From assembly GCA_900095095.1 (NCBI GenBank), contig FMBT01000483.1, positions 25,001 through 79,657 of the forward strand: a DNA stretch of 54,657 nucleotides, given 5' to 3'. The notes under the pieces are model-generated. The model did no database searches. It worked only from the letters and a program-made list of their open reading frames with translations, and was not told the DNA's origin. How positions within the stretch are numbered: the first letter of the stretch is position 1; every line of letters begins with the position of its first letter. The DNA comes from Fragilariopsis cylindrus CCMP1102. Its lineage: Eukaryota; Bacillariophyta; Bacillariophyceae; Bacillariales; Bacillariaceae. Below, piece after piece: positions 10,963 through 21,200 of this stretch. A program made the translations under genes and the position numbers.

Positions 10963-11631
10963 TTAAGGACTGAACTTCATCATCCTCATCGTGTTGTTGT
11001 CGTTACCATTACCATTATCAGTCCTTGATGAATACGGATTGACATGATCATCCAACACCTGTATATCTTCAATGAATCATCATCATACTTTCCTTCTATA
11101 GCAGTACTACTAATACTACAACTACATCCACATAGGTTATTAGCATGGATCATTCTTTGAAATATACCACAATTTGTCTGTGGAATTGATCCAGATTTAC
11201 CATGTTGGTCTAATTCCTCACAGGTAATACACCAACTTTATCATTTGGTTTTGACATACTGCTACTCTGATTAAGATCAAAATCAAAATGATCATCATCA
11301 TTGCAAATAAAACAAATTGATTGTAATCCTTCTGGCATATCCATATCCATTTGTGTTGAATCAGATTTATGATCATTATTAATACAATATCCACCAATTG
11401 ATGAATGACTATTAAATACACAATGATATCCATTTTCACACGAGGAAGAGGAACTGCTGCTACTACCACTGCTACTACACCATTAGGATGACATTCGTTT
11501 GCATTGTTCAATTTCAAACTTTCGTTTTCTTGTGAGTCTGCATTATTAGCAAGCAGCGCCAACAATACTGATGCTGATACCACAGCACGACATACTATAA
11601 AATTCATCATTCTTCTAATAAATAATCTCAT
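10963..11631 (-). pseudogene. Secreted Cys-rich diatom-type protein, reading frame broken at about three points
   Basis: The ATG at 11631 opens a signal peptide (RAVVSASVLLALLANNADS) followed by NECHPNG. The protein then continues in other frames: a Ser-rich stretch with CENGYHCVFN and CINNDHK, then EGLQSICFICNDDD, then ITCEELDQHGKSG, PQTNCGIFQRM and HANNLCGCS, and finally EDIQVLDDHVNPY to a stop at 10963. The pattern 'C..C..., TC.EL...G, C...., CGC' resembles an extracellular Cys-rich module common in diatoms, often beside leucine-rich repeats. All three frame changes are of the -1 type (near 11480, 11225 and 11075). Either the gene is decaying or the sequence has lost single bases. The role is unknown; secreted or cell-wall is inferred. 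Confidence 0.55.
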
Positions 11632-12128
11632 CTCCTATAAATTCGAATCGAACAATATGTTCTTTTGTCTTGATTCGATTCGATTCACCAGAGCGAAAAA
11701 TACTTCCTAATATTTATTTTTGAGACAGAATAACAGACCACCCCAGTGTTCGGCGAAACTTAAAAGCTGCCGCGTCGCTTCCTCCCCGCCTTAAAAAGGG
11801 GGCGTGTAAATTTGAAGAACGTTTGACTTTTTACATTTACAAAATGCGCATCCCTTTGGATTTGGTTTGACATTGATATGAAATTAGTAAGCAGGTGCTT
11901 TGATTTAAGGTAAAAACTAGTAAAAATAAATATAAACTCACTCTCAAACACTCTCGATTTGGGTTTATCACAACATCATCCTAACTAAAAAATTAAAAAC
12001 TACAGATTGCAATAAATAAATAGAGTGAACGTAATTGTGAATAAATTCTTATTCTACTAATATTATTTAATTTTATTACTATGGATCACCACAAATGATA
12101 TGCATTCAGATTCTAAAATCTGATAATT
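11632..12128. other. Intergenic region with repeat copy 1
   Basis: Contains the promoter side of the broken Cys-rich gene (a GAATCG/GATTCGA-rich leader near 11640-11690), the 55-bp repeat at 11745, and AT-rich sequence that is the 3' flank of the next minus-strand gene. No coding signal. Confidence 0.5.
11745..11799. repeat. 55-bp direct repeat, copy 1
   Basis: The 55-bp unit starts AGTGTTCGGCGAAACTTAAA and ends CCGCCTTAAAAAGG. It is repeated at 12549-12603 with two mismatches (CTTCCTCC versus CTCCTTCC). It is strikingly more GC-rich than its surroundings. It lies about 115 bp 5' of the minus-strand Cys-rich gene start. See the second copy and the finding. Confidence 0.9.
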
Positions 12129-12527
12129 TTATTTCTTATCACGGTCTTTTTTTGATCGACGATGACGACTCCTACTCTTCGATGTACCACTGGAACTACT
12201 TTTAGCACTTGCGAAACTATCATCATCATCATCATCATCATCAATTCGTGGATCATACCCTGCAACTCCACGAACTCGACGAGTTGATGGCAGGGCAACT
12301 CTAGATCTGATGCTACCACTACCACTACCATTATTAATCGAAACAATTGAATTCAAACCAGCTACTCCTGGAACAGTTCTTGTTTCAATTGGAACCAATC
12401 TTTTCATACTATCCAGCCTGCTTTTGTTTGAAAGTTCGAGAAGACGAGTAGATAGACGGGTTGAATTAGAGTCATCGGAATCAGATTCAGAAGAGAAGTT
12501 AAAACCATCAGATTCGGCACCAGATTC
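12129..12527 (-). CDS. RS-tailed low-complexity protein, last exon (5' part not found)
   Basis: The open frame runs from a splice-acceptor-like site (TTTTTTGTTCGTAG, exon from 12527) to a stop at 12129. It begins ESGAESDGFNFSSESDSDDS, then has RLVPIETRTVPGVAGLN, a Gly/Ser turn, RVRGVAGYDPRI (a second VAG motif), an eight-Asp run, and ends with an Arg/Ser and Lys tail (SKSRSRHRRSKKDRDKK) typical of RNA-processing or nuclear proteins. An internal ATG at 12407 would give 92 residues, but the upstream codons read as protein back to the acceptor, so I prefer a spliced gene. No upstream exon could be identified; just beyond the acceptor lies the second copy of the 55-bp repeat. Function unknown. 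Confidence 0.5.
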   Translation of the reverse strand, partial: ESGAESDGFNFSSESDSDDSNSTRLSTRLLELSNKSRLDSMKRLVPIETRTVPGVAGLNSIVSINNGSGSGSIRSRVALPSTRRVRGVAGYDPRIDDDDDDDDSFASAKSSSSGTSKSRSRHRRSKKDRDKK

Positions 12528-12548
12528 CTACGAACAAAAAATCAACAT

Positions 12549-12603
12549 AGTGTTCGGCGAAACTTAAAAGCTGCCGCGTCGCTCCTTCCCCGCCTTAAAA
12601 AGG
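12549..12603. repeat. 55-bp direct repeat, copy 2
   Basis: Second copy of the unit at 11745-11799, 804 bp away in the same orientation, 53 of 55 positions identical. It sits about 20 bp 5' of the acceptor-like site of the RS-tailed gene. Both copies therefore lie at the 5' side of minus-strand genes. Confidence 0.9.
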
Positions 12604-12858
12604 CTATTATCGAGACAACCTATGATTATCACTTAAACTGATAAACGTAAACCTTAACTATAATATACTCTATCTATTAATTCACGAATTCTATCGTGTA
12701 CTAATAGTTCATCATACTACTAGTATCACTTAACTTAACTAACGTTAGTACTGTATCTGCCGGTAACAGTCTAAGCAACGTTGTTCACCAAACATAAAAA
12801 TAGCAATTGGAATGCTACCGTAGGACTCGACTCGACGACTAAGACTAGTATATACATC
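12604..12858. other. Intergenic / promoter
   Basis: AT-rich spacer to the YwbE/zinc-finger gene. It has repeated 'actaacgtta/taacgtta' words near 12735-12750. No gene seen. Confidence 0.4.
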
Positions 12859-13392
12859 ATGTCAAGGAGACATCACAACAATAACCGTCGTGATGGCCGA
12901 TCGAACGGGAAAAGTAGCAATGCACATCTAATTGGATCTACTGTGTCGGTAGTTCAGAAACATCATCAAGGTACCGATGTTTTAACATCGGGAATTGTTT
13001 CGGAGATTTTGACCAATTCTGATTTTCACCCACGTGGAATCAAAGTTCGACTTGTTGATGGAACAGTTGGTCGAATCGCTATCGCATCGTCACCGCAAAC
13101 TCGAACTACTCACAGTAATAACTATGATTATTCCACAACAACTGAAGACGAACAACAGGAGGAGGATGGTCGTCCACGAAGACAAGCTAGTCTTGCTGAT
13201 TTCATGGGAAACGTAGGACGACGACCAGCGTCACCTGTGCTGCCTCCGCCGCGTCAGGAGGAAGAAATCCAAATGAATCCGCCGTCGTCGTCTTCCCATT
13301 CCACCGAAAAAGAATGGGCATGCTGTGCCTGCACTTTTATGAATTCTGGTCTACTACCGGAATGCGAATTATGCCAAACTACAAGGCCCTGA
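12859..13392 (+). CDS. YwbE-like (DUF2196) protein with C-terminal RanBP2-type zinc finger
   Basis: About 177 residues from the ATG at 12859 (MSRRHH). An upstream in-frame ATG-less extension to 12781 is possible but reads poorly. After a basic Asn/Arg leader comes a YwbE/DUF2196 core: IGSTVSVVQKH, VLTSGIVSEILTNSDFHP and RGIKVRLVDGTVGRI; the ILTNS..HP.GIKVRL signature is diagnostic of the family. The acidic/Pro-rich linker contains SLADFMG. The C-terminus is a single RanBP2 zinc finger, W-x-C-x2-C-x10-C-x2-C (EWACCACTFMNSG and PECELCQTTRP). RanBP2 fingers bind ubiquitin or single-stranded RNA; the YwbE fold is of unknown function. This pairing is known in some plant and fungal proteins, so the architecture is credible. 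The cellular role is not determined. Confidence 0.85.
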   Translation: MSRRHHNNNRRDGRSNGKSSNAHLIGSTVSVVQKHHQGTDVLTSGIVSEILTNSDFHPRGIKVRLVDGTVGRIAIASSPQTRTTHSNNYDYSTTTEDEQQEEDGRPRRQASLADFMGNVGRRPASPVLPPPRQEEEIQMNPPSSSSHSTEKEWACCACTFMNSGLLPECELCQTTRP

Positions 13393-14014
13393 GAGAAGAA
13401 TGATAATTCTTATTTTCACTGTTAATAATTTAAACGATCTACGCCTACAGCAAGACCACAAAAGTATCTCCCCATACATATCCACCTTGAACGTTTACCA
13501 AGGACATACTACTTGTGACTCAATCCTACTACAATTCGGATGACCATCTAGGCTACTGATAATCCTTTCTGAATAAGTATTTGATTTGCTTTGTATCGCT
13601 AGCGAACGTTTGTGTTTTGAAGGACACCAGCCCCGGATAAAAAAATTTAAAAGAGAAGACAAACGTTCCTGGAATGTCTGAAAATTAGAAATCGAGCTAT
13701 TATTGATTGTGCCTCTTTCGTCTTCTAATAAGTACAATATGCGAGGATGGAAGATGGAAATAATGACGGCACACAAGTAACAAACCACGCTCTGATAAAT
13801 TTGGATTCAATGGTGGACCAAACAAAAAAGAAGAAGAAAATAGCGTGCTCTCCCTCCGTATTATTATATCAAAATGAACTATTTTCCCTACGGTGTATTA
13901 CGGAGACTACGCACTGACAATACAATTCATTTCTGAAACTAAAATCTACACTATCAAATATGCTTCAATGTTTTATGACATGTTCTGTCTTTGTTATTCT
14001 TGTTAGTTCTCCAT
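13393..14014. other. Intergenic, convergent
   Basis: A 620-bp AT-rich spacer between convergent genes. An open stretch on the minus strand (13495-13788) has no ATG start, no domain and unbalanced composition, so I do not call it. No RNA or repeat recognised. Confidence 0.45.
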
Positions 14015-15786
14015 TTAAAAAGAATCGGACGGCCATACAAAATGCTGTCGTCGTTGCTCATCTTCTTTTTCCATATCACCACTACCACGTCGTATGAAAT
14101 CAAGAAATTCTATCTCTGGTGTTCTATTATTATGATTATGATTATTATTATCCTCCTCATTATTGTTATTGTCATTGTCATCCTTGTCTGATGGCGATAA
14201 GGCTTGATACATCCATCCATTATCCGTACTGAATTGTTCTGAATTCCAGTCAATAGTAAAAGACTTGTCATCCTCCTCACGATGATTACCGTCGTCGTCC
14301 GTTCTTGGATGATTGTTATGGTTGTTATTACCACTACTACGCGTACTAATTGAATAATCGGAATGAATTTCATCCCGTAAGAAACCAGGAAGTGATAATA
14401 AAATTGTTTCTTTTCTTCTTCGTTCTCTTGTCATGTCATCGCCACCCTCGTATCGTTGCTGCTGCTGCTGCTGCTGCTGTCGTTCTTGATCTTCCAAAGC
14501 GTGTAATACCAAAGTTTTTAAAGCAACATATATCGATATACTACTACTAATATCGTCATGACTTAATAATTTTTCATTATTATTACTATTATTATTATTA
14601 TTATTATTATTCGTTTTAGTTGATTTTGGTAGTAATGATAAATTCATACCAAATTCTTGTATTTGAAATGAACGACGATATCCATCATCATCTTCACTCG
14701 GAGTAGTAGTAGTAGTAGTAGTAGTAGATCGAAGAGATAGCCAAGCTACGATGATATAATCTCTGTCTTTTTCTTCATCTTCTTTTCCTACATCTAGTAA
14801 TTGTTGTTGTTGTTGTTGTTGTACCAACACAAATAATGATCCTTTCAATTCTTCACTAATATATTTTGTCCAATATTCTTTACTACGTACAATACATCCT
14901 AGTAATCGTTGTTCAGAATAATATCTATGTAATTGATGAAGTTGTTCCGTATCCTGTGGAAATCTAGCTTCCCGTACTACACCACCACTGTTGTTGTTGT
15001 TGTTGTTGTTGTTGTAGTGATGATGATGATGATGATTACTATTACAGATAGGAATACTTGTACAACGATGTGACAACGACGACGATGCTTCCAACATTAT
15101 CGTCATCGGCACTGTTGACCATCGATTACCACTACTTGTACAGGTAGATATATATCCCAATGATTTATATAATGGAAAAAATTGGAATGATGCATGTAAT
15201 GAAGATATATGTATATCTTTTCTTTCTTTCATTATGTGTAGTGCATTTTTTAATAGTATTGTTGATAAACCACGTCGTCGATGAGTGATATCAGTACAGA
15301 CTTCACCAATCCCACCACAATTTAGATTTAGATTTAATACTTTGTCTTCTTCTTGCTGACTATGACGACGTCGTCCTGTTGAAATAGTTCTTAAAACTAT
15401 TCGACATGATGCAACGATTTGATTTTTATTATCAAATGCAACACGTACTAAGCTATGATGACCATGGCCTGAGTTCTTACTTGGATTTGCATTTGAAGTT
15501 GAATTAGAATTATTATTTGGATCATTATTTGGATCATTGAAATAATGACGATAAAAATATTCCTCGGATGGTGGATTTAGTAATTTATAGGAAAATACAG
15601 TCGCACAAAACTTGGTCCATTGATGTAATTCATTATCATTTTTTAAACCACGAAGTATATAGGTATGATAAGATTGTTCTTTTTCTTTTCTTCTTCATCA
15701 TCATTATTATCACCTTCTTGGTCATTCTTGTTGGTATTGACGATGGGGACTTTGTAAATTTGTTCTTGGCATTCGATCGACGTCAT
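14015..15786 (-). CDS. GNAT-family N-acetyltransferase with low-complexity insertions (one frame break)
   Basis: Acetyl-CoA-dependent acyltransferase. The ATG at 15786 (MTSIECQEQIYKV) runs to an Asp/Glu/Lys tract near 15695, where a -1 frame change leads into EQSYHTYILRGLKND. Then follow LVRVAFDNKNQIVASCRIV (beta strands), and the acetyl-CoA loop GIGEVCTDITHRRRGLSTIL with the Arg-rich Q/RxxGxG/A-like turn, then LHASFQFFPLYKSLGY, the classic end of a GNAT domain. A second, longer half follows (FPQDTEQLHQLHRYYSEQ, YWTKYISEELKGSLFVLVQ, YIIVAWLSLR, FQIQEFGMNL), recalling the two-lobe Eis-type arrangement. Asn, Gln, His and Thr tracts interrupt this half. The frame between 15232 and about 15695 is open without a Met, which proves the gene extends upstream of the first downstream ATG. 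Substrate unknown. Confidence 0.75.
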
Positions 15787-16587
15787 AGATTGTTAGTGAG
15801 CACTAGCTAGTCGTGCACTTTTTCCTTTTCTCTCTCTCTCTCTCTCTCTCTCCCTCGAACTCGTCTCACTTATTCTAAATCTGTCTTTTCTAGTTTCGCT
15901 ATGTGTGATGATACTCAATATCCAAGCTTCTTTCCTGTATCATAGCATTCTCTGACGTCAATTCTATCGTCTCCAATGATCTTTTGTCTTTTTGTTGTTG
16001 GTTGTTCTTTCGTAGATTTTTCATTTTCGAGACTTTTTAAACTCGGATGATTCTTTTCTTAAGAAATTAATGTATCCATTAAATCCCGCGGGACACGAAT
16101 TATAATTTGACCGCGCGAAGAAAACAGCTTTATGTGATGATGGCAGACAGGAGTGCATAAACTCCACGTGTAGAGAATAGCTTATTGATGTCAGTCTCAC
16201 GTTACGACTGTAGTAAAAGCTGTCTGTTCAGTGAGAATTATGCGCCGGTGTCAACAATGAAACCTTGTCGTGGAGTAGAACGACAACCTCACAAACGCCA
16301 ACCCAAACAGACAGACAAACGACAGATTGTTTGATGAAGAACGATCGTCATAGAACAGTATCGACATCAGACTGTAAGTGTACAGATAGATGCATAGGCT
16401 ACAATTGTACAGTTTCATATCCAATCATTCATTCGACTGATTCATTCATTCTTGCATTTTTGTTTCTTAATAAAGAGAATTTCTTCTTTAACACGAAAGA
16501 CACAAAATTGTAATTGTAAACAGATTGCAGCATTTCCAATCCCTCACTTTTCTTTTTTTAATCAAAAAACCTATTCAATCATTCGTC
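15787..16587. other. Divergent intergenic region with CT microsatellite
   Basis: An 800-bp region between the GNAT start (minus) and the transporter start (plus). It contains a (CT)n tract at about 15829-15853 next to the GNAT start, a GC-rich patch CCCGCGGGAC near 16085, and an AT-rich leader before 16588. It probably carries both promoters. No gene seen. Confidence 0.5.
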
Positions 16588-17981
16588 ATGCAACCACGAC
16601 GTAATTTCCTATTTGTATTATTGATTACACTCCTTTTGGGTACTAATATCAACGTTGTTTCAGCAGCCAAGTCCGCACGATCTGCCGCTTCCACTGCTAA
16701 TATTAATAAATCAACTGCAACCATACTTGCATCGTAAGTAGTATTAGTATTTCTACACAAACAAAACTAAACTCATTTGTTCTGTCTTGTTCAAGCCTTT
16801 TTCAGAATTATTTGATTTGATTTATTCCACTGTTTTTATTCATTTCTAATCTTCTTTTTAATCTCCTTCTCAATTGCACAAAACATCCCATCATCAAACA
16901 AAACAAATCAAATCAAAACAAATTATGATTAATTTAGAACTGCCGAAAGTATCAAGTCTGTCGATAGTAAACTCAGTGTAAATATGGGTTCTGATTCATC
17001 CTCAGCGGGAACACCCGCAGCAGCACCTGGCCTACCGGATAGTATGAAATTATTAATTGGTGCCGGTGGTATCTATGGTGCATTTTTATATTACGGATCA
17101 CTCCAAGAGGATGTCTTCCGATTCGTTTCCTCTGTGGATGGAACATCCTTTAAACAGGCATGGTTCTTACAAGTATTAGAAGCCTTAGCTAATGTTGTGA
17201 TTGGTTTTATTGGTATGCAAATTACTGGACCCACAAAAGGTATCCCATTACGGATGTTTGGTATTTCTGGTGCGGCACAAGTTTCCGCCAAGGCCTGTAC
17301 CTCATTAGCATTAGCCAATGGATTAAGTTTCCCAGTGGCAACATTAGCTAAATCCGGTAAAATGGCACCAGTGATGGCGGGGTCGTTATTATTGGGTGGT
17401 GCAACCTACACACTTCGTGAATACTTACAAGTTGCCTGCATTATTGGTGGAACTGCGGTCGTGTCACTTGGAAAGAAGAAAGGTTCGGGTGGTGACAACT
17501 CCATGTTGGGTGTCTTTTATATTGTGATGTCCCTCGTATTAGATGGTGTCACTGCTGGGTTTCAAAAACGTTTAAAAACTGAAACCGCTAAGGTGGGTGT
17601 CAAACCCAAACCATATGATTTTATGTTCTGGACCAATTTATTCATGTGTATCACTGCTGTGGTGGTGGCGGGCGTATTAGGTGAAATCAATTCGGGTGGT
17701 GCATTCCTGATTGCGAATCCAGAAATTACCTCCAAAATTATCAAATTCTGTATCTGTAGTGCGGTCGGTCAATCATTTATCTTTTACACCATTGCTAATT
17801 TTGATCCATTAGTTTAAGTACGGTAACCACCACAAGAAAGATTTTTAGTGTTCTACTATCAATCTTCCTTAAGGGACATAGTCTATCATTAGTGGGCTGG
17901 TCGGGAATTGGAATGGCTGTTAGTGGTATTTTATCAGAACTACAAGCCAAGGCTAGTGGTAACAAACCAAAATCGAAATAA
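16588..17981 (+). CDS. SLC35B1-type nucleotide-sugar (UDP-galactose / ATP) transporter, two exons, one frame break
   Basis: Exon 1 (16588-16733) encodes a signal-like leader (RRNFLFVLLITLLLGTNINVVSA). The intron runs 16734-16937 (GTAAGT to TTTAG), and exon 2 resumes in frame (S-TAESIKSVDSKL). About ten hydrophobic helices follow: LIGAGGIYGAFLYYGSLQED, ALANVVIGFIGMQI, SFPVATLAKSGKMAPVMAGS, YLQVACIIGGTAVVSLGKKK, GVFYIVMSLVLDGVTAGFQK and others, the SLC35B layout including the 'K..PV' loop. At 17812-17816 (GTTTAAG) the frame stops, but one base later (-1 change, consistent with a lost T) it continues LSTVTTTRKIFSVLLSIF, the hallmark TTTRK of SLC35B, then SLSLVGWSGIGMAVSGI. It ends with KPKSK, a KxKxx ER-retrieval signal. 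Likely role: ER/Golgi exchange of nucleotide sugar or ATP; substrate inferred from family only. Confidence 0.85.
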
Positions 17982-18286
17982 ATGAAAGAACACTTTTAAC
18001 TAAAATAGTAAAGAATAGAAACAACTGGAAATTAGTTGAAGTACATTATTAGTATATAGATTTGTGCGAAAAGAAAGAATGTCAATGAACGCTGCCTTTA
18101 AGTTTCACTGTTTTACTATAATATAGCATACATGTACTGAACTAACTAAATATAAATTTAAAAAAATACGCATACATATATTTTCATAGTCTATTATTCT
18201 ACAGCATATCATAATGTATAATTGTAGTGCTAGTCACACCGGTAGTGTTTATTGATATAGAGAGTACCTTTTCTTATATTTAAATA
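17982..18286. other. Intergenic, convergent 3' flanks
   Basis: About 300 bp of very AT-rich sequence between the transporter stop and the TANGO6-like stop. Nothing recognised. Confidence 0.4.
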
Positions 18287-21200
18287 CTATTCTAGTGTTT
18301 CAACTGGATTCAGGTGAAATATCCTACCATTATTACCATCACGGTTTGTGTTGCTTGTCATATTTCGAAATAATTCAGGTAATCCCTTTAATTTGTTTCG
18401 TTCTTCGATTAACAAATTTGCAGCTACGAAAATACCTTCTCTATCGGCTTGTTCTCGAATTGATACAGCTTCCCGACATCGTGCAATCGTTGTTGGATCG
18501 TCTATCGTAGACTGATTTTGCAAGGCAGCTAACAATAGCTCCTCGTCGGAAGAGATCAAAGCAACAGCGAATGGAATGTCAGTAGTCGACGATGATGACC
18601 GGCCGTTTACACTACCACTACCACTACCACTGAAATCATTAGTCCCTGAAATAGCAGTTGCCAAGTTATGTGCTTCTTGGAGTAATTGTGAATACAATTC
18701 TCTTGCTAAAAGTGCAGCAGATCGCGTAACAGCTCGAGAAGATTTATCTTCAAGGTGGAATACATCCACGATAAGACGAACAAATACCCTGCAGTAAGAC
18801 GCTATACCTGTACCGGACGACAGTGGCGAGGAAGTAGATGACGATGATGATGACATAACAAGTTCTGACAGCACGGATATACGAAGTGATCGAACCACAT
18901 CCGCTTCTTCAACATCAAAGATAGGACCACCCGTCTTAAGACGAATATCTTGTTCTTCCCATGCGTCCTCTTTTTTTTGACGACGGGTATCATCGTCATC
19001 GTAATCGTCGTCTTCCCCACCGTCGTCGTCGCCGCCTTGATTTTGAGGCCCAGTAAAGTACTCATGAGTTTTTTGTTGGATCAATGTGCCATTCTTCTTA
19101 TCAATATTCTTTTGGTAAGCAATAGGCTGTGTGTCATCGTCAATAATGCCATCCTGCCTTTGGTTATCAGATACCACATTATTCTCTTTCTTTGTTGAAG
19201 TTCCGTAAAGCATTAAGTTGACTATCATAGGCACATATTCATTCGTTACTGCCCTTCGACGAATGATAAACATTAATGCCTCGGCTAACTTGATGATCTG
19301 TTCTTGAGAAAGCTTTATTGTCGATGCAGGTGTTGAAAGCGAAGAAGAAGAAAAGGATAATGGCAGCAGCGGCTGTGATAGAGTAGAAAGCTCACCTCTA
19401 GCAATGGCTGATACGACCAGGGGAAGGACCTGACGAGGATGTAGATCACCCACCGCAACAATTGTTTGTATCGCTGCTAGGTATACATATGACTCTGTAT
19501 CATTAAGAGCTACCATCGATAAACGAAGAATTTCACCGACCAAGAATGTAATATTATCATCATCATTGTCCCCTACAACATTACCTGATTCATCAAGCTC
19601 TTGAATGACTGATGATGGCGGAGACTTTTCTTTAGGCAGCAAAGTCCCTGTAAATCCACGCGCTAACCGTCCCAATGAAACCATTCCCTGCGCACGAATG
19701 GGAGGATGAACCGATCCAATATCCGTTTCTGCCTTTGCCAAAGTTCTTCTAAGTTTACCCCGTGTGGATAGATCATCATCAACCGTTGTACTTGTTGCGA
19801 CCTTATAGTGACCTTGATCGGCAGAAACGGAATTGCGAGAGGCAATCAATGCCATCGCATAAGCTGCCATGTCGGCCATTGCGGCCCCATCGTTTATCGT
19901 CGACGAATAATCTTCACTCTTGGTATTATCTGTAATTGACAGTGATGTTAATATAGGTAGAAACGTTTGGAGGATTTCCTCTTCTTCTGTTGATCGCAAT
20001 TTGGAACCAAGTTCCATGACCGTGATCAGCATACTCAAGAGAATGGACGCAATAGAGCTCAAGAATGCTTTCTGATGCTCTTTGTCATTGTCAAGTTGTA
20101 GTACCATTTCGACTGCTGGGTTTAAACTAGACGAAGCGACATCTTTCGTAGCACTATAGCTGTCGTCGTCGTCGTCGTCGTCGAGATTTATCCTTCTTGA
20201 TGCTACTAACTCAGATAGTACTTCCTGAATCAGAAGCAGAAGTCCAGAAGCATTTTCTCGATTGTCACCAAATAAGAGCTGCTCTTGAGAACATTTCTCG
20301 CACAAAATCGGTAAGAGGATGGTTGTGATTAGTTTTAATGACGACGTGAAGGAAGCGGTCGTATCATTCGTGTTATCGCCGTTTTTATTAACGCAGCTCT
20401 TTTCATCGCCCGAAAGATAGTACCGAAGAAGGTAACGAAAGATTCGAGATGGAAAACCCTGCAAAGTGGATGGTAAACATTCATCTTCCTTCGTAGTTAG
20501 GTCATTGGATGTAGAATCAGGAGGAGCTAGGACGAGTAATATGTTGTTGACGAAGAATTCTGCCCGTTCAGTCATCACTTCGATCATTTCCGTAAATTGT
20601 TCCATTATTTCCATTTGGTGCAGCTGATGTTGTCGTGCTTCCACAATGCCCATTGATATGCCATCTGGTTTGATTTCTATATTATGAAAATAATAGTATC
20701 CCTCTAAATCCCATGTCGATTGATCTAATGCAGCAACCCACGTGGCTACTACTCGGTCTTTCTCTTCGTTATTAGAGATAACACCACCGGCGTAAATAGC
20801 CTGCGTAAGCCACAACAAAGTCCGTTCGGCATCGTTAGAGACAGCCGCCTTCGACAACGAGACGGATTCTCCTCTTTGAGAAGGGACGGCAACTCGAAGA
20901 ATCTGTCCCAATATATTGGTGTTACTTATATCCTCCTTACAAGATACAGGAGACGATGCATTTCTTCCTGTAGTGGAAAACGTGGTACGCAGCAAGAAGC
21001 GAACAGCTGAATCGGAATGAGGTGGCACGAAAGCGCAAAGAGCACCCAATTGTCGGATGGTTTTATGAATTCCCGAGCTATTATTTGTTGCTTTCGTTGT
21101 TGTTGTTGTTGTTGTTGTTGTTGATTCATTGCATCTTTTCTCTCCGCAATTCAGCAGCTGTTGATTCCAAGTTCTTATTACGTGACAGTCAATCGTTTCG

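Noticed and set aside
13495..13788. 97-codon minus-strand frame
   Set aside because: No ATG start, no motif, biased composition; more likely chance in a spacer.
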